A stretch of DNA of 64,000 nt from the NCBI GenBank assembly GCA_903834185.1, contig CAILHX010000002.1, forward strand, positions 1 through 64,000. Reading direction: 5' to 3'. A program made the position numbers and the translations under genes. The notes under the pieces are model-generated. The model had not been told where the DNA came from. It did no database searches and saw only the letters and a list, made by a program, of their open reading frames with translations. The DNA comes from an uncultured Methylophilaceae bacterium (GTDB lineage: Bacteria; Pseudomonadota; Gammaproteobacteria; Burkholderiales; Methylophilaceae). This document shows positions 40,088 through 49,292 of the stretch, piece by piece (within the stretch, counting starts at the first letter, position 1; every line of letters begins with the position of its first letter).

Positions 40088-41289
40088 AATTCCAGCTTGC
40101 GCAGTTTGGGTGACAGCCTGGCTGTTATCGCCACCACCAGCAAGGTCATCATGCCGCCAAACACCACCGATGGAACCAAACCCAGCAAGCGCGCGGCGAC
40201 GCCTGACTCGAATGCGCCAAGCTCATTGGAAGACCCGATGAAAATGCCGTTGATCGCCGCTACCCTACCACGCATGGCATCCGGCGTGGAGAGCTGATAG
40301 ATGGTGGTGCGCATCACTACGGAAAGTCCATCGAACACACCGGAAAACAATAGCAGTGCACCCGCTATCCAGAAATTCGTCGTCACCCCGAAGGCAATGA
40401 TACATAAGCCAAAACCTGCTACTGAGCCCAATAGCCAATGCCCGGCATGGCTGTTGATGGAGTGGCGTGCAAGGTAGGCACCGGTCAGCAACGCGCCTAT
40501 CGCCGGCGCGCCGCGCAATATGCCCAGGCCTTCCGGCCCGAAGTGATAGATATCGTGGATGAATGCGGGCAGCATGGAAACCGCTCCACCAAACAATACT
40601 GCGAACATGTCCAGCGACATCGCAGCCAGCAGTAGCTGGTTACTCATTACAAAGCGCAAGCCATCTCCTATACTGGAGAATACCGATGGGCTTTCAGCCG
40701 ATGGCGGTTCTTGGATCCGTAACGTGAGCAGTGCCATCACCGCAGCTGCTGCCAGTGCCATCGCCACGCAATAGGTCGTCGTTTTACCTGTCCATCCTAC
40801 AAGCACACCACCCAACGCCGGCCCTACTACCAGGCCCGTCTGAAACACTGAACTGCCCAGACCGGAGCCACGTGCGTATTGCTCGCGCGGCAGGATCAGT
40901 GCGAACAAGGCACTGTAGGACGGCCCGATGAAAGCGCGCGCGATGCCGGTCATCATAATGGAAGCATAAATCCATAATGTCGCGTCGCCCTGCAGCCAAC
41001 CCAGGGAAACGGCGATTAAAGCAAACGTATTCAATACCAGCATCAGACAGGCGCCGATGGCGAACAAGCGGCGCGAATAGTGGTCTACCGCATGCCCGGC
41101 AAACAAAGCGCAGCAAAAATAAGGGATAACTTCGGCCAGCCCCACCAACCCTAATGCCAGAGGATCGTGCGTCAATTCATAGATATGCCAGCCCACCGTC
41201 ACCGACACCATCTGGTAGGAAAACACGATAAGCATGCGGAAAATCAACAGCTTGATAAAGGCAGGGCTGAGTAAGGGGGCGTCAGACAT
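40072..41289 (-). CDS. MFS transporter (EntS/MFS_3-like)
   Basis: A 405-residue inner-membrane transporter with about twelve hydrophobic segments. It begins with LLSPAFIKLLIFRM and has a GLAEVIPYFCCALFAGHAVDHYSRR loop (in pieces) between helices 2 and 3, as in the MFS_3/EntS group of exporters. Substrates of this group include siderophores and drugs; the one here cannot be told from sequence. It is convergent with the RND operon, shares its terminator, and stands as a single gene. Confidence 0.85.
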   Translation of the reverse strand: MSDAPLLSPAFIKLLIFRMLIVFSYQMVSVTVGWHIYELTHDPLALGLVGLAEVIPYFCCALFAGHAVDHYSRRLFAIGACLMLVLNTFALIAVSLGWLQGDATLWIYASIMMTGIARAFIGPSYSALFALILPREQYARGSGLGSSVFQTGLVVGPALGGVLVGWTGKTTTYCVAMALAAAAVMALLTLRIQEPPSAESPSVFSSIGDGLRFVMSNQLLLAAMSLDMFAVLFGGAVSMLPAFIHDIYHFGPEGLGILRGAPAIGALLTGAYLARHSINSHAGHWLLGSVAGFGLCIIAFGVTTNFWIAGALLLFSGVFDGLSVVMRTTIYQLSTPDAMRGRVAAINGIFIGSSNELGAFESGVAARLLGLVPSVVFGGMMTLLVVAITARLSPKLRKLELHQLK

Positions 41290-41390
41290 ATCAGGTTAAA
41301 TCAATTCAAGGTAGTAAATCAGGTGCAGGAAGACAGTATACCGGAGCCTGCCGGGAAACATGCGGCACAACCATGTGATAATGTTTTAGC

Positions 41391-42524
41391 ATGAATATTC
41401 AAACGCTGAATTCTATCAACGACATCGCTGCAGACGAATGGGATGGTCTGAACATGGATGGCAACCCGTTCACCTGTCACGCCTTTTTATCGGCGGCGGA
41501 AAATCATGGGGCGACCATCGCCAGCATGGGCTGGTATCCTTGTCATATGCTGCTCCGCGAGCAAAGCGGCACATTGCTGGGTGCGCTACCGGTATTTTTA
41601 CGCACGCATTCCTTTGGCGACTTTTCCCATGACTGGCCGTGGGCATCTGCATATGACAGGTTAGGTTTGCAGTATTACCCCAAGCTGGTGAGTGGTAACC
41701 CCTATACGCCTACCAGTGGGGTCAGGTTTCTGGTGGCGCAAGATGCAGACCGTGAAATAGTGGTCAAAATGCTGCTAAAGGCGGTATTACAGCAAGTGAA
41801 AACCCTGCATGCGTCGTGCTGGCAATGCCTCTATTTGCAGAGTGACGATCTCGTCTCGCTAAAGCAGGCAGGGTTACTGATCCGGCAAGGCACGCAATTC
41901 CATTGGCATAATCGCGGCTACCGCCATTTCGAAGATTTTCTGGCGACTTTTTCCGCAGACAAACGCAAAAAGGCCAAACGTGAAAGAAGGCGCATCGTTG
42001 AACAAGGCTTGACCATCATGGTGCGGCATGGAGATGAAATTGAACCTGCGTTGTGGAGTTCCATCCATGCCCATTACCGCGAAACTTTTCTGCGCTATGG
42101 CAACCATCCTGCTTTCAGTCGCGACTTCTTCGTGGAAATCGGTGCTGCATTGCAACAGCGCTTGGTGCTTTTTCTGGCATTTGATGGCGACAAACACGTC
42201 GCCACCGCCATTTGCTACCGCGACCGGGAAACACTGTACGGCAGGCATTGGGGTGCCGATACCAATTACCACAGCCTGCATTTCGAGCTTTGTTTCTATC
42301 AGGGCATAGACTATTGCATTGGCCAAGGTCTGCAACGATTTGAGCCCGGCGCGCAGGGCGAACATAAACTCAGCCGTGGCTTTGAACCTGCGGATACTTG
42401 GTCAGCATTCTGGATAGAAGAGGAACGCATGCGCGCACCCATCGCTGATTTTTTACAAAGAGAGAGTCAGGCAGTCGCCTGCTATCAGGATGAAATGAAC
42501 GAACATTCGCCGTTCAAGAATTGA
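41391..42524 (+). CDS. FemAB-like/GNAT-fold protein (PF04339 type)
   Basis: A 377-residue cytoplasmic protein of the FemAB-like family once called DUF482. Characteristic parts are NPFTCHAFLSAAENHG near the N-terminus, GDFSHDWPWASAY and, in the C-terminal half, ATAICYRDRETLYGRHWG and FEPGAQGEHKLSRGF. These proteins have two GNAT-like lobes and are thought to transfer amino-acyl or acyl groups, but no substrate is proven. It lies alone between the MFS gene and the cytochrome pair; the start ATG has no strong ribosome site. Confidence 0.82.
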   Translation: MNIQTLNSINDIAADEWDGLNMDGNPFTCHAFLSAAENHGATIASMGWYPCHMLLREQSGTLLGALPVFLRTHSFGDFSHDWPWASAYDRLGLQYYPKLVSGNPYTPTSGVRFLVAQDADREIVVKMLLKAVLQQVKTLHASCWQCLYLQSDDLVSLKQAGLLIRQGTQFHWHNRGYRHFEDFLATFSADKRKKAKRERRRIVEQGLTIMVRHGDEIEPALWSSIHAHYRETFLRYGNHPAFSRDFFVEIGAALQQRLVLFLAFDGDKHVATAICYRDRETLYGRHWGADTNYHSLHFELCFYQGIDYCIGQGLQRFEPGAQGEHKLSRGFEPADTWSAFWIEEERMRAPIADFLQRESQAVACYQDEMNEHSPFKN

Positions 42525-42527
42525 ACC

Positions 42528-43082
42528 TCAGAGTTCCGTGGCTTGCCGCTCGCCTTTTTGGGTCACCCGTTTGCAACCGGTGATCATCGCGCGAATCAGA
42601 TTATCTTTGTGTACGATACTCTCGGCAATAACACCCGTCACATGCAAAATGATCAATACCAGCCAAGTCCAGGCCGCATAAAGGTGTATCGTTTGCAGCA
42701 GTTCCGGCTGATCGATCAACCAACCATCGTTATACACCAACCACCCGGAAGTCACGGTCACCAGCCCGATCACTAACATTAAATAAATCGCAACCGATCC
42801 TGCTGGATTGTGGCCGATATAGCGCTTGGCATTGCCGTGCAATTCCGAAATGATATGCTTGATGGCCTTGACCGGATCCCACGGGAACGTACGAAAACAG
42901 GCGTAGCCGGTTTTGGTAAAGCCCCATACGATACGGGCTAGCAGCAATACGGCCACTACATAACCCGCCCGTATGTGAATCAGGCGTTCCCACTCGGAAG
43001 CGTGCGTATAGAACGCCACCGAGAAGGCAATCACCAAGGACCAGTGGAATATCCTGACAAATGGATCCCAAACGTACTGCAT
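42528..43082 (-). CDS. Cytochrome b561-type membrane protein
   Basis: A 184-residue di-heme cytochrome b with four helices, like the b-type subunit of Ni/Fe hydrogenases and SHP-associated cytochromes. Heme-ligand histidines are expected in FHWSLV (helix 1), IHIRAGYV (helix 2), and IHLYAAW and ILHVTGV (helices 3-4); all four are present. The start ATG at 43082 has AGAGG five bases upstream; a preceding TTG is less likely. It lies 27 bp after the SHP-type cytochrome and would pass electrons from the quinone pool to it. Confidence 0.88.
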   Translation of the reverse strand: MQYVWDPFVRIFHWSLVIAFSVAFYTHASEWERLIHIRAGYVVAVLLLARIVWGFTKTGYACFRTFPWDPVKAIKHIISELHGNAKRYIGHNPAGSVAIYLMLVIGLVTVTSGWLVYNDGWLIDQPELLQTIHLYAAWTWLVLIILHVTGVIAESIVHKDNLIRAMITGCKRVTQKGERQATEL

Positions 43083-43109
43083 CAATACCTCTCGAAATCC
43101 CTGTTTGGA

Positions 43110-43547
43110 TTATTTCTTGGGGGTAGCGTCTTTAACCGTGATCAGGTACGTAATAAAGTTAGCTTTTTCCTGGGCAGTACAATCACTACCGGTAATGTCA
43201 TTGCAATGCTCAACAAACTTGTCTTCCACCTTTTCCAGATCAGTAAAACGCTTTGCGTTAACTGCAGGTGCCAGTGGGCGAATCAACTTGCCGGTAACGA
43301 CATGCTTGCCGTTGTCAGCTGGATTTGAAGTATGGCAGGAAGCACATGAGACCTTGTGTCCCTGTAAGCCGATCTGACGATTGAAAAACACCTTGCCATC
43401 TTCTGCTGAAGGCGTAAAGCCTTTGTCTATGCCCTTGGCGATACCAGTATATTTGTCAGCCAGCTTCTGTGCAGTGGCAACATCCGCATGTGCATTCAGC
43501 ACTGTCATGCCAAGTAACGCTACAAGAATGAAACTAATCTTCGTCAT
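43110..43547 (-). CDS. shp: SHP-type monoheme cytochrome c (DUF1924)
   Basis: A 145-residue periplasmic cytochrome c. The signal peptide ends at about Ala21. A single heme site is seen at Cys68-Ala-Ser-Cys71-His72 with the typical PADNGKHVVTGKLIRPLAP sequence after it (in pieces). The pattern fits the Sphaeroides heme protein (DUF1924) family, which can bind oxygen or nitric oxide at the heme. The gene precedes a cytochrome b gene by 27 bp. A perfect FNR box and a matching -10 lie upstream, pointing to expression at low oxygen. The gene symbol reflects family, not proof of function. Confidence 0.85.
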   Translation of the reverse strand: MTKISFILVALLGMTVLNAHADVATAQKLADKYTGIAKGIDKGFTPSAEDGKVFFNRQIGLQGHKVSCASCHTSNPADNGKHVVTGKLIRPLAPAVNAKRFTDLEKVEDKFVEHCNDITGSDCTAQEKANFITYLITVKDATPKK

Positions 43548-43712
43548 GTAAATCTCCTGATATCGTAAATTAAAAACAGCAATTCATTATTCTTCACGCA
43601 ATTACAAGCAGGCTAATTCAAGTTGGCTTCACTTCTGTTTAGCTTAACCACAAGATATCCGGTTCTGCCATGGATATCACTAGCTTGAACGTCCCTAGTG
43701 ACATTGTGACTC

Positions 43713-43754
43713 ATTAGAACACCTGCACGCAAACAAATATTTGATGAAGATCAA
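43713..43754 (-). promoter_or_regulatory. FNR box and -10 element of the shp operon
   Basis: TTGATGAAGATCAA (43741-43754) matches the FNR consensus TTGAT-N4-ATCAA exactly. On the minus strand a TCTAAT -10 (43718-43713) lies downstream and would start transcription near 43706. The FNR dyad centre (43747.5) is then at about -41.5, the standard position for class II activation. The leader before shp would be about 160 nt. The box is also 142 bp from the divergent TetR gene and fits that direction less well. Confidence 0.7.
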
Positions 43755-43847
43755 ATGAAAATTAAATTACATCCCTTTGCAGCGCGCTGCCAAGGCAATT
43801 TGCAGTTGTCATGAAAGAAGCAACCGCTTGGTGATTCGTTTGCATTT

Positions 43848-43866
43848 TATTACCTTACGGTATAAT
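43848..43866 (+). promoter_or_regulatory. Promoter and possible self-operator of the TetR gene
   Basis: A perfect -10 TATAAT (43861-43866) overlaps the right half of an imperfect dyad, TATTACC-TTAC-GGTATAAT. A TTTGCA -35-like element lies 16 bp upstream (43839-43844). A TetR dimer bound to the dyad would block the -10. The start codon is 30 bp downstream. Confidence 0.5.
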
Positions 43867-43895
43867 AATCAAATCCAACAAGAATCTTGCATCTG

Positions 43896-44519
43896 ATGGC
43901 CACAGCAGAATTGAAAAAACAGCGCGGAAGACCCTCCAACTTCGACCATGATGAGGCGCTTGAAAAGGCACTGCATGTGTTCTGGAAACGTGGGTACGAA
44001 GGGGCGTCCATGACTGAGCTGACCAAAGTGCTGGGCATCAACCGCCCCAGTATCTATGCTGCTTTCGGCAACAAGGAAGAATTATTTCGCAAAGCCCTGG
44101 AAAAATATCTGAAAGGCCCGGTCGCATATGCAGCTGAAGCGATGCAGCAACCTACCGCCAGACTAAGCATGGAGATGTTCTTAACCAAATCGGCTGCGGC
44201 TCTGAGCAGCCCCGGCACGCCGCGCGGCTGCCTGATGGTGCAAGGCGCATTATCCTGCGGGCCGGGCGCTAAGCTGATACAACAAGAATTGGCTTCTCAG
44301 CGCAGATACCATGAAGAAATTATCAGGAAACGTCTAGAACAGGCCAAGACTCTTGCCGAGTTACCGCAGGATTTGAACAGCGCTGCCTTGGCAAAATATA
44401 TCAGCGCCGTACAACAGGGAATGTCAGTGCAAGCGACTAGCGGTGCCAGCGAAGCGGAGCTTTTGTCTATTGCCGAACTGGCTCTACGGAACTGGCCGGA
44501 GAAGCGACCATCAAGTTAG
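43896..44519 (+). CDS. TetR/AcrR-family transcriptional regulator
   Basis: A 207-residue repressor. The N-terminal HTH (about 15-60) reads GRPSNFDHDEALEKAL, then GYEGASMTELTKVLGINRPSIYAAFGNKEELF in pieces, typical of TetR proteins of the AcrR subgroup. The C-terminal part has GTPRGCLMVQGALSCGPG, found in regulators of the TetR_C_33-like type. The ATG at 43896 was chosen; an in-frame TTG three codons earlier is weaker. No obvious target gene is adjacent other than the gene itself. It is convergent with recN, overlapping by 4 bp. Confidence 0.9.
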   Translation: MATAELKKQRGRPSNFDHDEALEKALHVFWKRGYEGASMTELTKVLGINRPSIYAAFGNKEELFRKALEKYLKGPVAYAAEAMQQPTARLSMEMFLTKSAAALSSPGTPRGCLMVQGALSCGPGAKLIQQELASQRRYHEEIIRKRLEQAKTLAELPQDLNSAALAKYISAVQQGMSVQATSGASEAELLSIAELALRNWPEKRPSS

Positions 44520-46168
44520 GAACCCAGCATCTCTGCCGCATGTTTGCGGGTGGTCGCTGTAATTTCCACGCCACCCAGCATCCGCGCAATTTCTTCTACC
44601 CGTTCCACCGCATCCAGGCCAGTGATATGACTCAATGTCTGGTCGTTTTGCGTGGTCTTGCTGACTCTTAAATGCTGCTTGCCTTGTGCTGCAACCTGAG
44701 GCAAATGAGTAATCACCAGTACTTGACGAGAATGACCCAGGCGTTGCAGCAACTGGCCGACGATTTCCGCCACACCGCCGCCTATGCCCACATCCACTTC
44801 GTCGAAAATCATGGTGGGCGTGGCTCCTTGCTGTGCAGTGACAACTCTCAAGGCCAGGCTGATACGCGACAACTCGCCGCCGGAAGCAACTTTACTCAGC
44901 GCCTTAGGCTCCATGCCCGCATGACTTGCAACCATGAACTCAATTTGCTCCATTCCATTTGCAGTGCCTTGCTCCAGGGGATGCATCGCTATTTCCAGTC
45001 TGCCTCCAGACAGAGCCAAACGTTGCATTTCGGCAGTCACCTGCGCACTCAATCCGGATGCAGCTTTTAGCCTGATGGCACTCAATTGCGTGGCCAGTTG
45101 CTGATATTGCTGCAGAGCCGCAGATTCCTGTTGAGCCAACTTCCCATCATCCCCGATGTCACTCAGTTCGATGATACGGCTCTGCCATCTCTGCAATAAC
45201 GCGGGCAACTCTTCCGGACGCATACGGTATTTTCGCGCCGCTGTATGTATCGCCTGAATACGACTCTCCACTGCGTGCAAACGCTGAGGATCTAGCTCAG
45301 CGCGATTCAGGTATTTATTCAGGAAGCGATCAGCCTCTTCCAGTTGTATCATTCCACTTTCCAGATTATCCAGCGCCTCCTGTATGGCGGGATCGTATTC
45401 CAGCAATTCCTGCAGTTTGTGTTGGGTCAATAACAATTGAGATAGTGCTGCAAATTCGCCTTCTGCCAATAGTTCGCGGCACGCCTCGCTGCCGGAAATC
45501 AGGCTGGCTGCATGTGCTAAACGACTATGCTCCTGCTGCAGACTCTCCCATTCCTCTACCGAGACATTGAGCTGGCTGAGTTCGCGTACCTGATCACGTA
45601 ACTCGGCAAGCTCTTCGGCATAAGCACTTGCGTTGCGTTCCATCTCTACCCGGCGCTCAAACAGGGCGCGCCAGATTTTGTATGCTGCCGCGACTTCCAG
45701 ACTCAGCGGTGCGGCAGTAGCAAAGTCGTCAAGCAGCACGCGTTGTGAGGCTGGTTTCAGCAAGGAGTGGTGGGCGTGCTGGCTGTATATATCCACCAGC
45801 AGGTCGCCCGCTTCGCGCAGCTGTTGCATGGTGGCAGTGCTGCCATTGATAAACCCACGGCTGCGACCATCGGCATAAAGAATACGGCGCAGCAAACAGG
45901 TATTACCGTCTGCCAACTCGCTATCGGCCAACCATGATTGCAATTCAGGTAAATTCGTCACATCGAATTCGGCACTGATCTCTGCGCGCTCGCATCCATT
46001 GCGCACCACGCCTGATTCGCCGCGTTCGCCCAGAGCAAGTGACAACGCGTCGATGAGGATGGATTTGCCTGCCCCGGTTTCACCGGTAAGTACGGTCAGT
46101 CCGGAGTCGAACTCCAGCTCCAGCCGGTCGACGATGACAAAATCCTTGATAGAGAGCGAGCGCAGCAT
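44516..46168 (-). CDS. recN: DNA repair protein RecN
   Basis: A 550-residue SMC-like ATPase used in repair of double-strand breaks. Walker A is GETGAGKSIL near the N-terminus. A long coiled-coil centre (about 160-380) follows, and the C-terminal ABC part has LSKVASGGELSRISLAL and MIFDEVDVGIGGGVAE. It starts 9 bp after nadK, and the two form an operon seen widely in proteobacteria. No LexA box was recognised ahead of the pair. Confidence 0.96.
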   Translation of the reverse strand: MLRSLSIKDFVIVDRLELEFDSGLTVLTGETGAGKSILIDALSLALGERGESGVVRNGCERAEISAEFDVTNLPELQSWLADSELADGNTCLLRRILYADGRSRGFINGSTATMQQLREAGDLLVDIYSQHAHHSLLKPASQRVLLDDFATAAPLSLEVAAAYKIWRALFERRVEMERNASAYAEELAELRDQVRELSQLNVSVEEWESLQQEHSRLAHAASLISGSEACRELLAEGEFAALSQLLLTQHKLQELLEYDPAIQEALDNLESGMIQLEEADRFLNKYLNRAELDPQRLHAVESRIQAIHTAARKYRMRPEELPALLQRWQSRIIELSDIGDDGKLAQQESAALQQYQQLATQLSAIRLKAASGLSAQVTAEMQRLALSGGRLEIAMHPLEQGTANGMEQIEFMVASHAGMEPKALSKVASGGELSRISLALRVVTAQQGATPTMIFDEVDVGIGGGVAEIVGQLLQRLGHSRQVLVITHLPQVAAQGKQHLRVSKTTQNDQTLSHITGLDAVERVEEIARMLGGVEITATTRKHAAEMLGS

Positions 46169-46177
46169 GTCTGATGC

Positions 46178-47041
46178 TTAACCCCAGTGCAATTTCTCGC
46201 GTAGTACTTTGTAGTGGCTATGATCAGCAGGATGCAGGAACGTTACCGTCAACTCGTGCCGCTTCACATGCACGATGTCTCCCAGTTCCAGCTCCATATA
46301 GGGCAGGCCATCCACCTGAATGCGCGCGTTCTCGCCACGGCTGAAACGGATATCCACCTGACTGGTGTTGTGGATGATGATGGGACGGCTGGTCAGGCTA
46401 TGCGCGCAGATGGGAACGATGGTGATGGCGTCCAGCGCAGGATGCAATACCGGTCCGCCCGCAGAAAGCGCATAGGCTGTGCTGCCGGTTGGCGTTGCTA
46501 CCACCAGCCCATCGGTACGCTGACGCGTCAACGGCTGACCGTCTATGGTCATCTCCAATTCGATCAGTCTGGCAGTTGCTCCCTTGCTCACCACTACGTC
46601 ATTGATTGCCCTGCCCTTGCTCACCATCACACCATTACGCTCCACATCTGCACATAACATGATGCGTTGCTCCAGCGTGTATTGTCCGGCGATGATACGC
46701 TCCATGCTGGACAACATCAGGTCGGAAGAGATATCAGTCAAAAAGCCGAAAGTCCCTCGATTGACCCCTACCAGAGGAATGCCGAAATTGCCCAAGGCGC
46801 GTGCGGCAGTCAGCATGGTGCCGTCACCTCCGATGACAACGGCCAACTCGGTCTCCGCCCCTATTGCCTGCATGGAGCGGATCTCGTAGTTCTTGATGTC
46901 GAGATGAGTGGCAGTGTTTTCTTCCACAAATACCGCGATACCATGCTCAACCAGAAACCGAGCCAGCGTCAGTACCTGCTCACGCATAGCCTGGTCCATG
47001 TATTTGCCGATCAAGGCGACAGATTTGAATGAAGATTTCAT
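46178..47041 (-). CDS. nadK: NAD kinase
   Basis: A 287-residue enzyme that makes NADP from NAD and ATP or polyphosphate. The conserved VVIGGDGTML and GFLTDIS motifs, then NDVVVSKG and the GSTAYALSAGGP loop, define the family. The ATG at 47041 is preferred over a GTG two codons upstream. It diverges from hrcA with a 64-bp spacer and precedes recN. Confidence 0.96.
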   Translation of the reverse strand: MKSSFKSVALIGKYMDQAMREQVLTLARFLVEHGIAVFVEENTATHLDIKNYEIRSMQAIGAETELAVVIGGDGTMLTAARALGNFGIPLVGVNRGTFGFLTDISSDLMLSSMERIIAGQYTLEQRIMLCADVERNGVMVSKGRAINDVVVSKGATARLIELEMTIDGQPLTRQRTDGLVVATPTGSTAYALSAGGPVLHPALDAITIVPICAHSLTSRPIIIHNTSQVDIRFSRGENARIQVDGLPYMELELGDIVHVKRHELTVTFLHPADHSHYKVLREKLHWG

Positions 47042-47105
47042 AAACACATTAAACCATAGCCAATACTCTGGCGAAAGAGCGTGTTGCCCGTTAGAATCGT
47101 AGGAT

Positions 47106-48125
47106 ATGGATCAACGCGCACAATTGCTGTTAAAAAGCCTGGTAGAACATTACATCAGTGATGGCCAACCGGTAGGTTCGCGCACTTTGTCCAAGTATGC
47201 GGGACTGGATCTATCTCCCGCCACCATACGCAATGTGATGTCCGACCTGGAAGAGTTGGGGTTCATCGCCAGCCCGCACACTTCTGCAGGACGCATCCCC
47301 ACGCCGCAGGGTTATCGTTTCTTTGTCGATACTCTGCTCAAGATACAGCCCTTGCACCAGCTGGAGATCAAGCGTTTGCAGCAAGAACTGTCTTCGCCCG
47401 ACCCGCAAGAGCTCATTTCCTCGGCTGCCAATATGCTTTCCAGCCTCACCCAGTTCGCCGGGTTGGTGATGTTGCCGAAACGGAACACTATCGCGTTCCG
47501 TCAGCTGGAGTTTTTACCGCTTTCGGAAAAACGTATTCTTCTGATCATCGTGACCACCGACGGTAACGTACAAAACCGCATTATCGTGGCGGACAAGAAC
47601 TACAGCACGTCAGAACTCACTCAAGCAGCCAATTTCTTTAACCAGCATTACACCGGCTGCACCTTTGAACAGGCGCACAAAAAATTGCATCAGGAATTGA
47701 GCCAGTTGCAGACCGACATGACGCGTTTGATGTCTGCCGCGATGGAAGCCAGCGGCAAAGTGATGACGGATGAAGCAAGCGAGGGCTTGGTGATGTCGGG
47801 CGAGCGCAATCTATTACAGATAGATGATTTGTCCACCAACGTCGCTTCGCTGCGCAAGCTGTTCGAAGCCTTTGAGCGCCGCAGTGCGTTAATGCAGTTG
47901 CTGGACACCAGTCGCCGCGCAGAAGGGGTGCACCTGTTCATTGGCGGCGAATCAGGTTTTCTGCCGCTGGATGAATGCAGCATGGTCACCGCCCCTTATG
48001 AGGTTGACGGCCAGGTAGTAGGCACCCTGGGGGTCATAGGCCCCACGCGCATGGCTTATGAACGTGTGATTCCGATCGTCGACGTTACGTCGCGGCTGCT
48101 TTCCAGCGCGCTATCCATTCATTAA
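47106..48125 (+). CDS. hrcA: Heat-inducible transcription repressor HrcA
   Basis: A 339-residue repressor that binds CIRCE operators upstream of groESL and other heat-shock genes. The winged-helix part has [28 protein letters not shown] (in pieces), followed by [20 protein letters not shown] and the inserted dimerisation domain. No CIRCE element was seen in the window, so its targets are elsewhere. hemH follows by 13 bp, a gene order known from other betaproteobacteria. Confidence 0.95.
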   Translation: MDQRAQLLLKSLVEHYISDGQPVGSRTLSKYAGLDLSPATIRNVMSDLEELGFIASPHTSAGRIPTPQGYRFFVDTLLKIQPLHQLEIKRLQQELSSPDPQELISSAANMLSSLTQFAGLVMLPKRNTIAFRQLEFLPLSEKRILLIIVTTDGNVQNRIIVADKNYSTSELTQAANFFNQHYTGCTFEQAHKKLHQELSQLQTDMTRLMSAAMEASGKVMTDEASEGLVMSGERNLLQIDDLSTNVASLRKLFEAFERRSALMQLLDTSRRAEGVHLFIGGESGFLPLDECSMVTAPYEVDGQVVGTLGVIGPTRMAYERVIPIVDVTSRLLSSALSIH

Positions 48126-48138
48126 TTTTAAGAATCCA

Positions 48139-49245
48139 ATGCCATTTTACAATCAGGAACCATCCTACGCGCACGGCACATTGCCGAAGATAGGCATATT
48201 GCTTGTCAATCTCGGCACTCCCGATGCCCCCACCCCTGCAGCAGTCAGACGTTACCTCAAACAATTCTTAAGCGATCGCCGCGTGGTGGAGATCCCACGT
48301 GCCATCTGGTGGCTGATCCTGAACCTCATCATTCTGAATGTACGCCCACGTAAATCCGCCTCCAAATATGCACTGATCTGGAATGCAGAAGGCTCGCCAC
48401 TATTGGTACACACGCGGAAACAAGCGCAGTTGTTGCAGCAACAATTATCCCAGCGTATCAGTTCACCAGTTGCCGTGGAGTTCGGCATGAGCTATGGCAA
48501 CCCCAGCATCCCCTCCGCCATGGCAAAACTCCAGGCACAGCACTGCAGCAGGATACTGGTGCTCCCGTTATTCCCGCAGTATGCTGCCAGCAGCACAGGT
48601 TCTGCATTTGATGCTGTGTGGAACACGCTGTTGCATAGCCGTAACGTGCCGGAACTTCGCAGCGTACACAGTTACCATGACCATCCTGCCTATATCGCGG
48701 CACTGGCCGAAAGCGTGCGGCTGCATTGGGCGCAGCACGGGCGCGCGGAAAAACTGTTGATGAGTTTTCACGGAGTCCCTTCATATACCCTGGATAAGGG
48801 CGACCCTTACCATTGCCTTTGCCATAAGACAGGACGCTTGCTGGGCGAGGCACTAGGATTGAATAGCGAGCAGTATCTGGTCAGCTTTCAATCTCGGTTC
48901 GGCGCCGCTGAATGGATCAAGCCTTATACTGCGCCTACCTTAAGTGCATGGGCCAAACAGGGCATAAAAAGCGTGGATGTGATCTGCCCCGGATTCCCTG
49001 CAGACTGCCTGGAAACGCTGGAAGAGATCGCCATGGAGTGCAAGGCAGAGTTCCTGAATGCAGGCGGGCAAAGCTTCCATTACATCCCGGCATTGAATGA
49101 AAACAGTGAATGGATAAGCGCTTTGGCCGATATCACTCAGGATCATATGCAAGGCTGGTTAAACACGGGCAGCGCGACTGATACTGGTGTAATAGAATCA
49201 AAGCTTAGCCGCGAGCTTGCATTAGCCATGGGAGCCAAGTCATGA
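48139..49245 (+). CDS. hemH: Ferrochelatase
   Basis: A 368-residue enzyme that inserts ferrous iron into protoporphyrin IX, the last step of heme synthesis. The conserved [13 protein letters not shown], the metal-site LMSFHGVP with its catalytic His, the [19 protein letters not shown] segment (in pieces) and [17 protein letters not shown] are present. It is 13 bp after hrcA. Its stop overlaps the start of a short reading frame that runs into hldD. Confidence 0.95.
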   Translation: MPFYNQEPSYAHGTLPKIGILLVNLGTPDAPTPAAVRRYLKQFLSDRRVVEIPRAIWWLILNLIILNVRPRKSASKYALIWNAEGSPLLVHTRKQAQLLQQQLSQRISSPVAVEFGMSYGNPSIPSAMAKLQAQHCSRILVLPLFPQYAASSTGSAFDAVWNTLLHSRNVPELRSVHSYHDHPAYIAALAESVRLHWAQHGRAEKLLMSFHGVPSYTLDKGDPYHCLCHKTGRLLGEALGLNSEQYLVSFQSRFGAAEWIKPYTAPTLSAWAKQGIKSVDVICPGFPADCLETLEEIAMECKAEFLNAGGQSFHYIPALNENSEWISALADITQDHMQGWLNTGSATDTGVIESKLSRELALAMGAKS

Positions 49246-49292
49246 CCGCACTTGCTATACTTGTGTTTTTAACGACTACCCACCAACCATGA
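49242..49292 (+). CDS. Possible 16-codon mini-cistron coupling hemH to hldD
   Basis: A short frame ([16 protein letters not shown]) begins with an ATG overlapping the hemH stop (ATGA) and ends with a TGA overlapping the hldD start (ATGA). GGGAG lies seven bases before its ATG, whereas hldD itself has no ribosome site. Ribosomes finishing this peptide could restart at hldD. The peptide is probably not important in itself. The overlap at both ends may be chance. Confidence 0.35.
   Translation: MTALAILVFLTTTHQP

Noticed and set aside
43548-43895. A hidden gene in the 348-bp gap upstream of shp and TetR.
   Set aside because: Only short frames without ribosome sites are present. The gap is explained by the FNR-dependent promoter, a long shp leader and the TetR promoter.
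47042-47105. A CIRCE operator upstream of hrcA.
   Set aside because: No TTAGCACTC-N9-GAGTGCTAA or close variant is present in the nadK-hrcA spacer.
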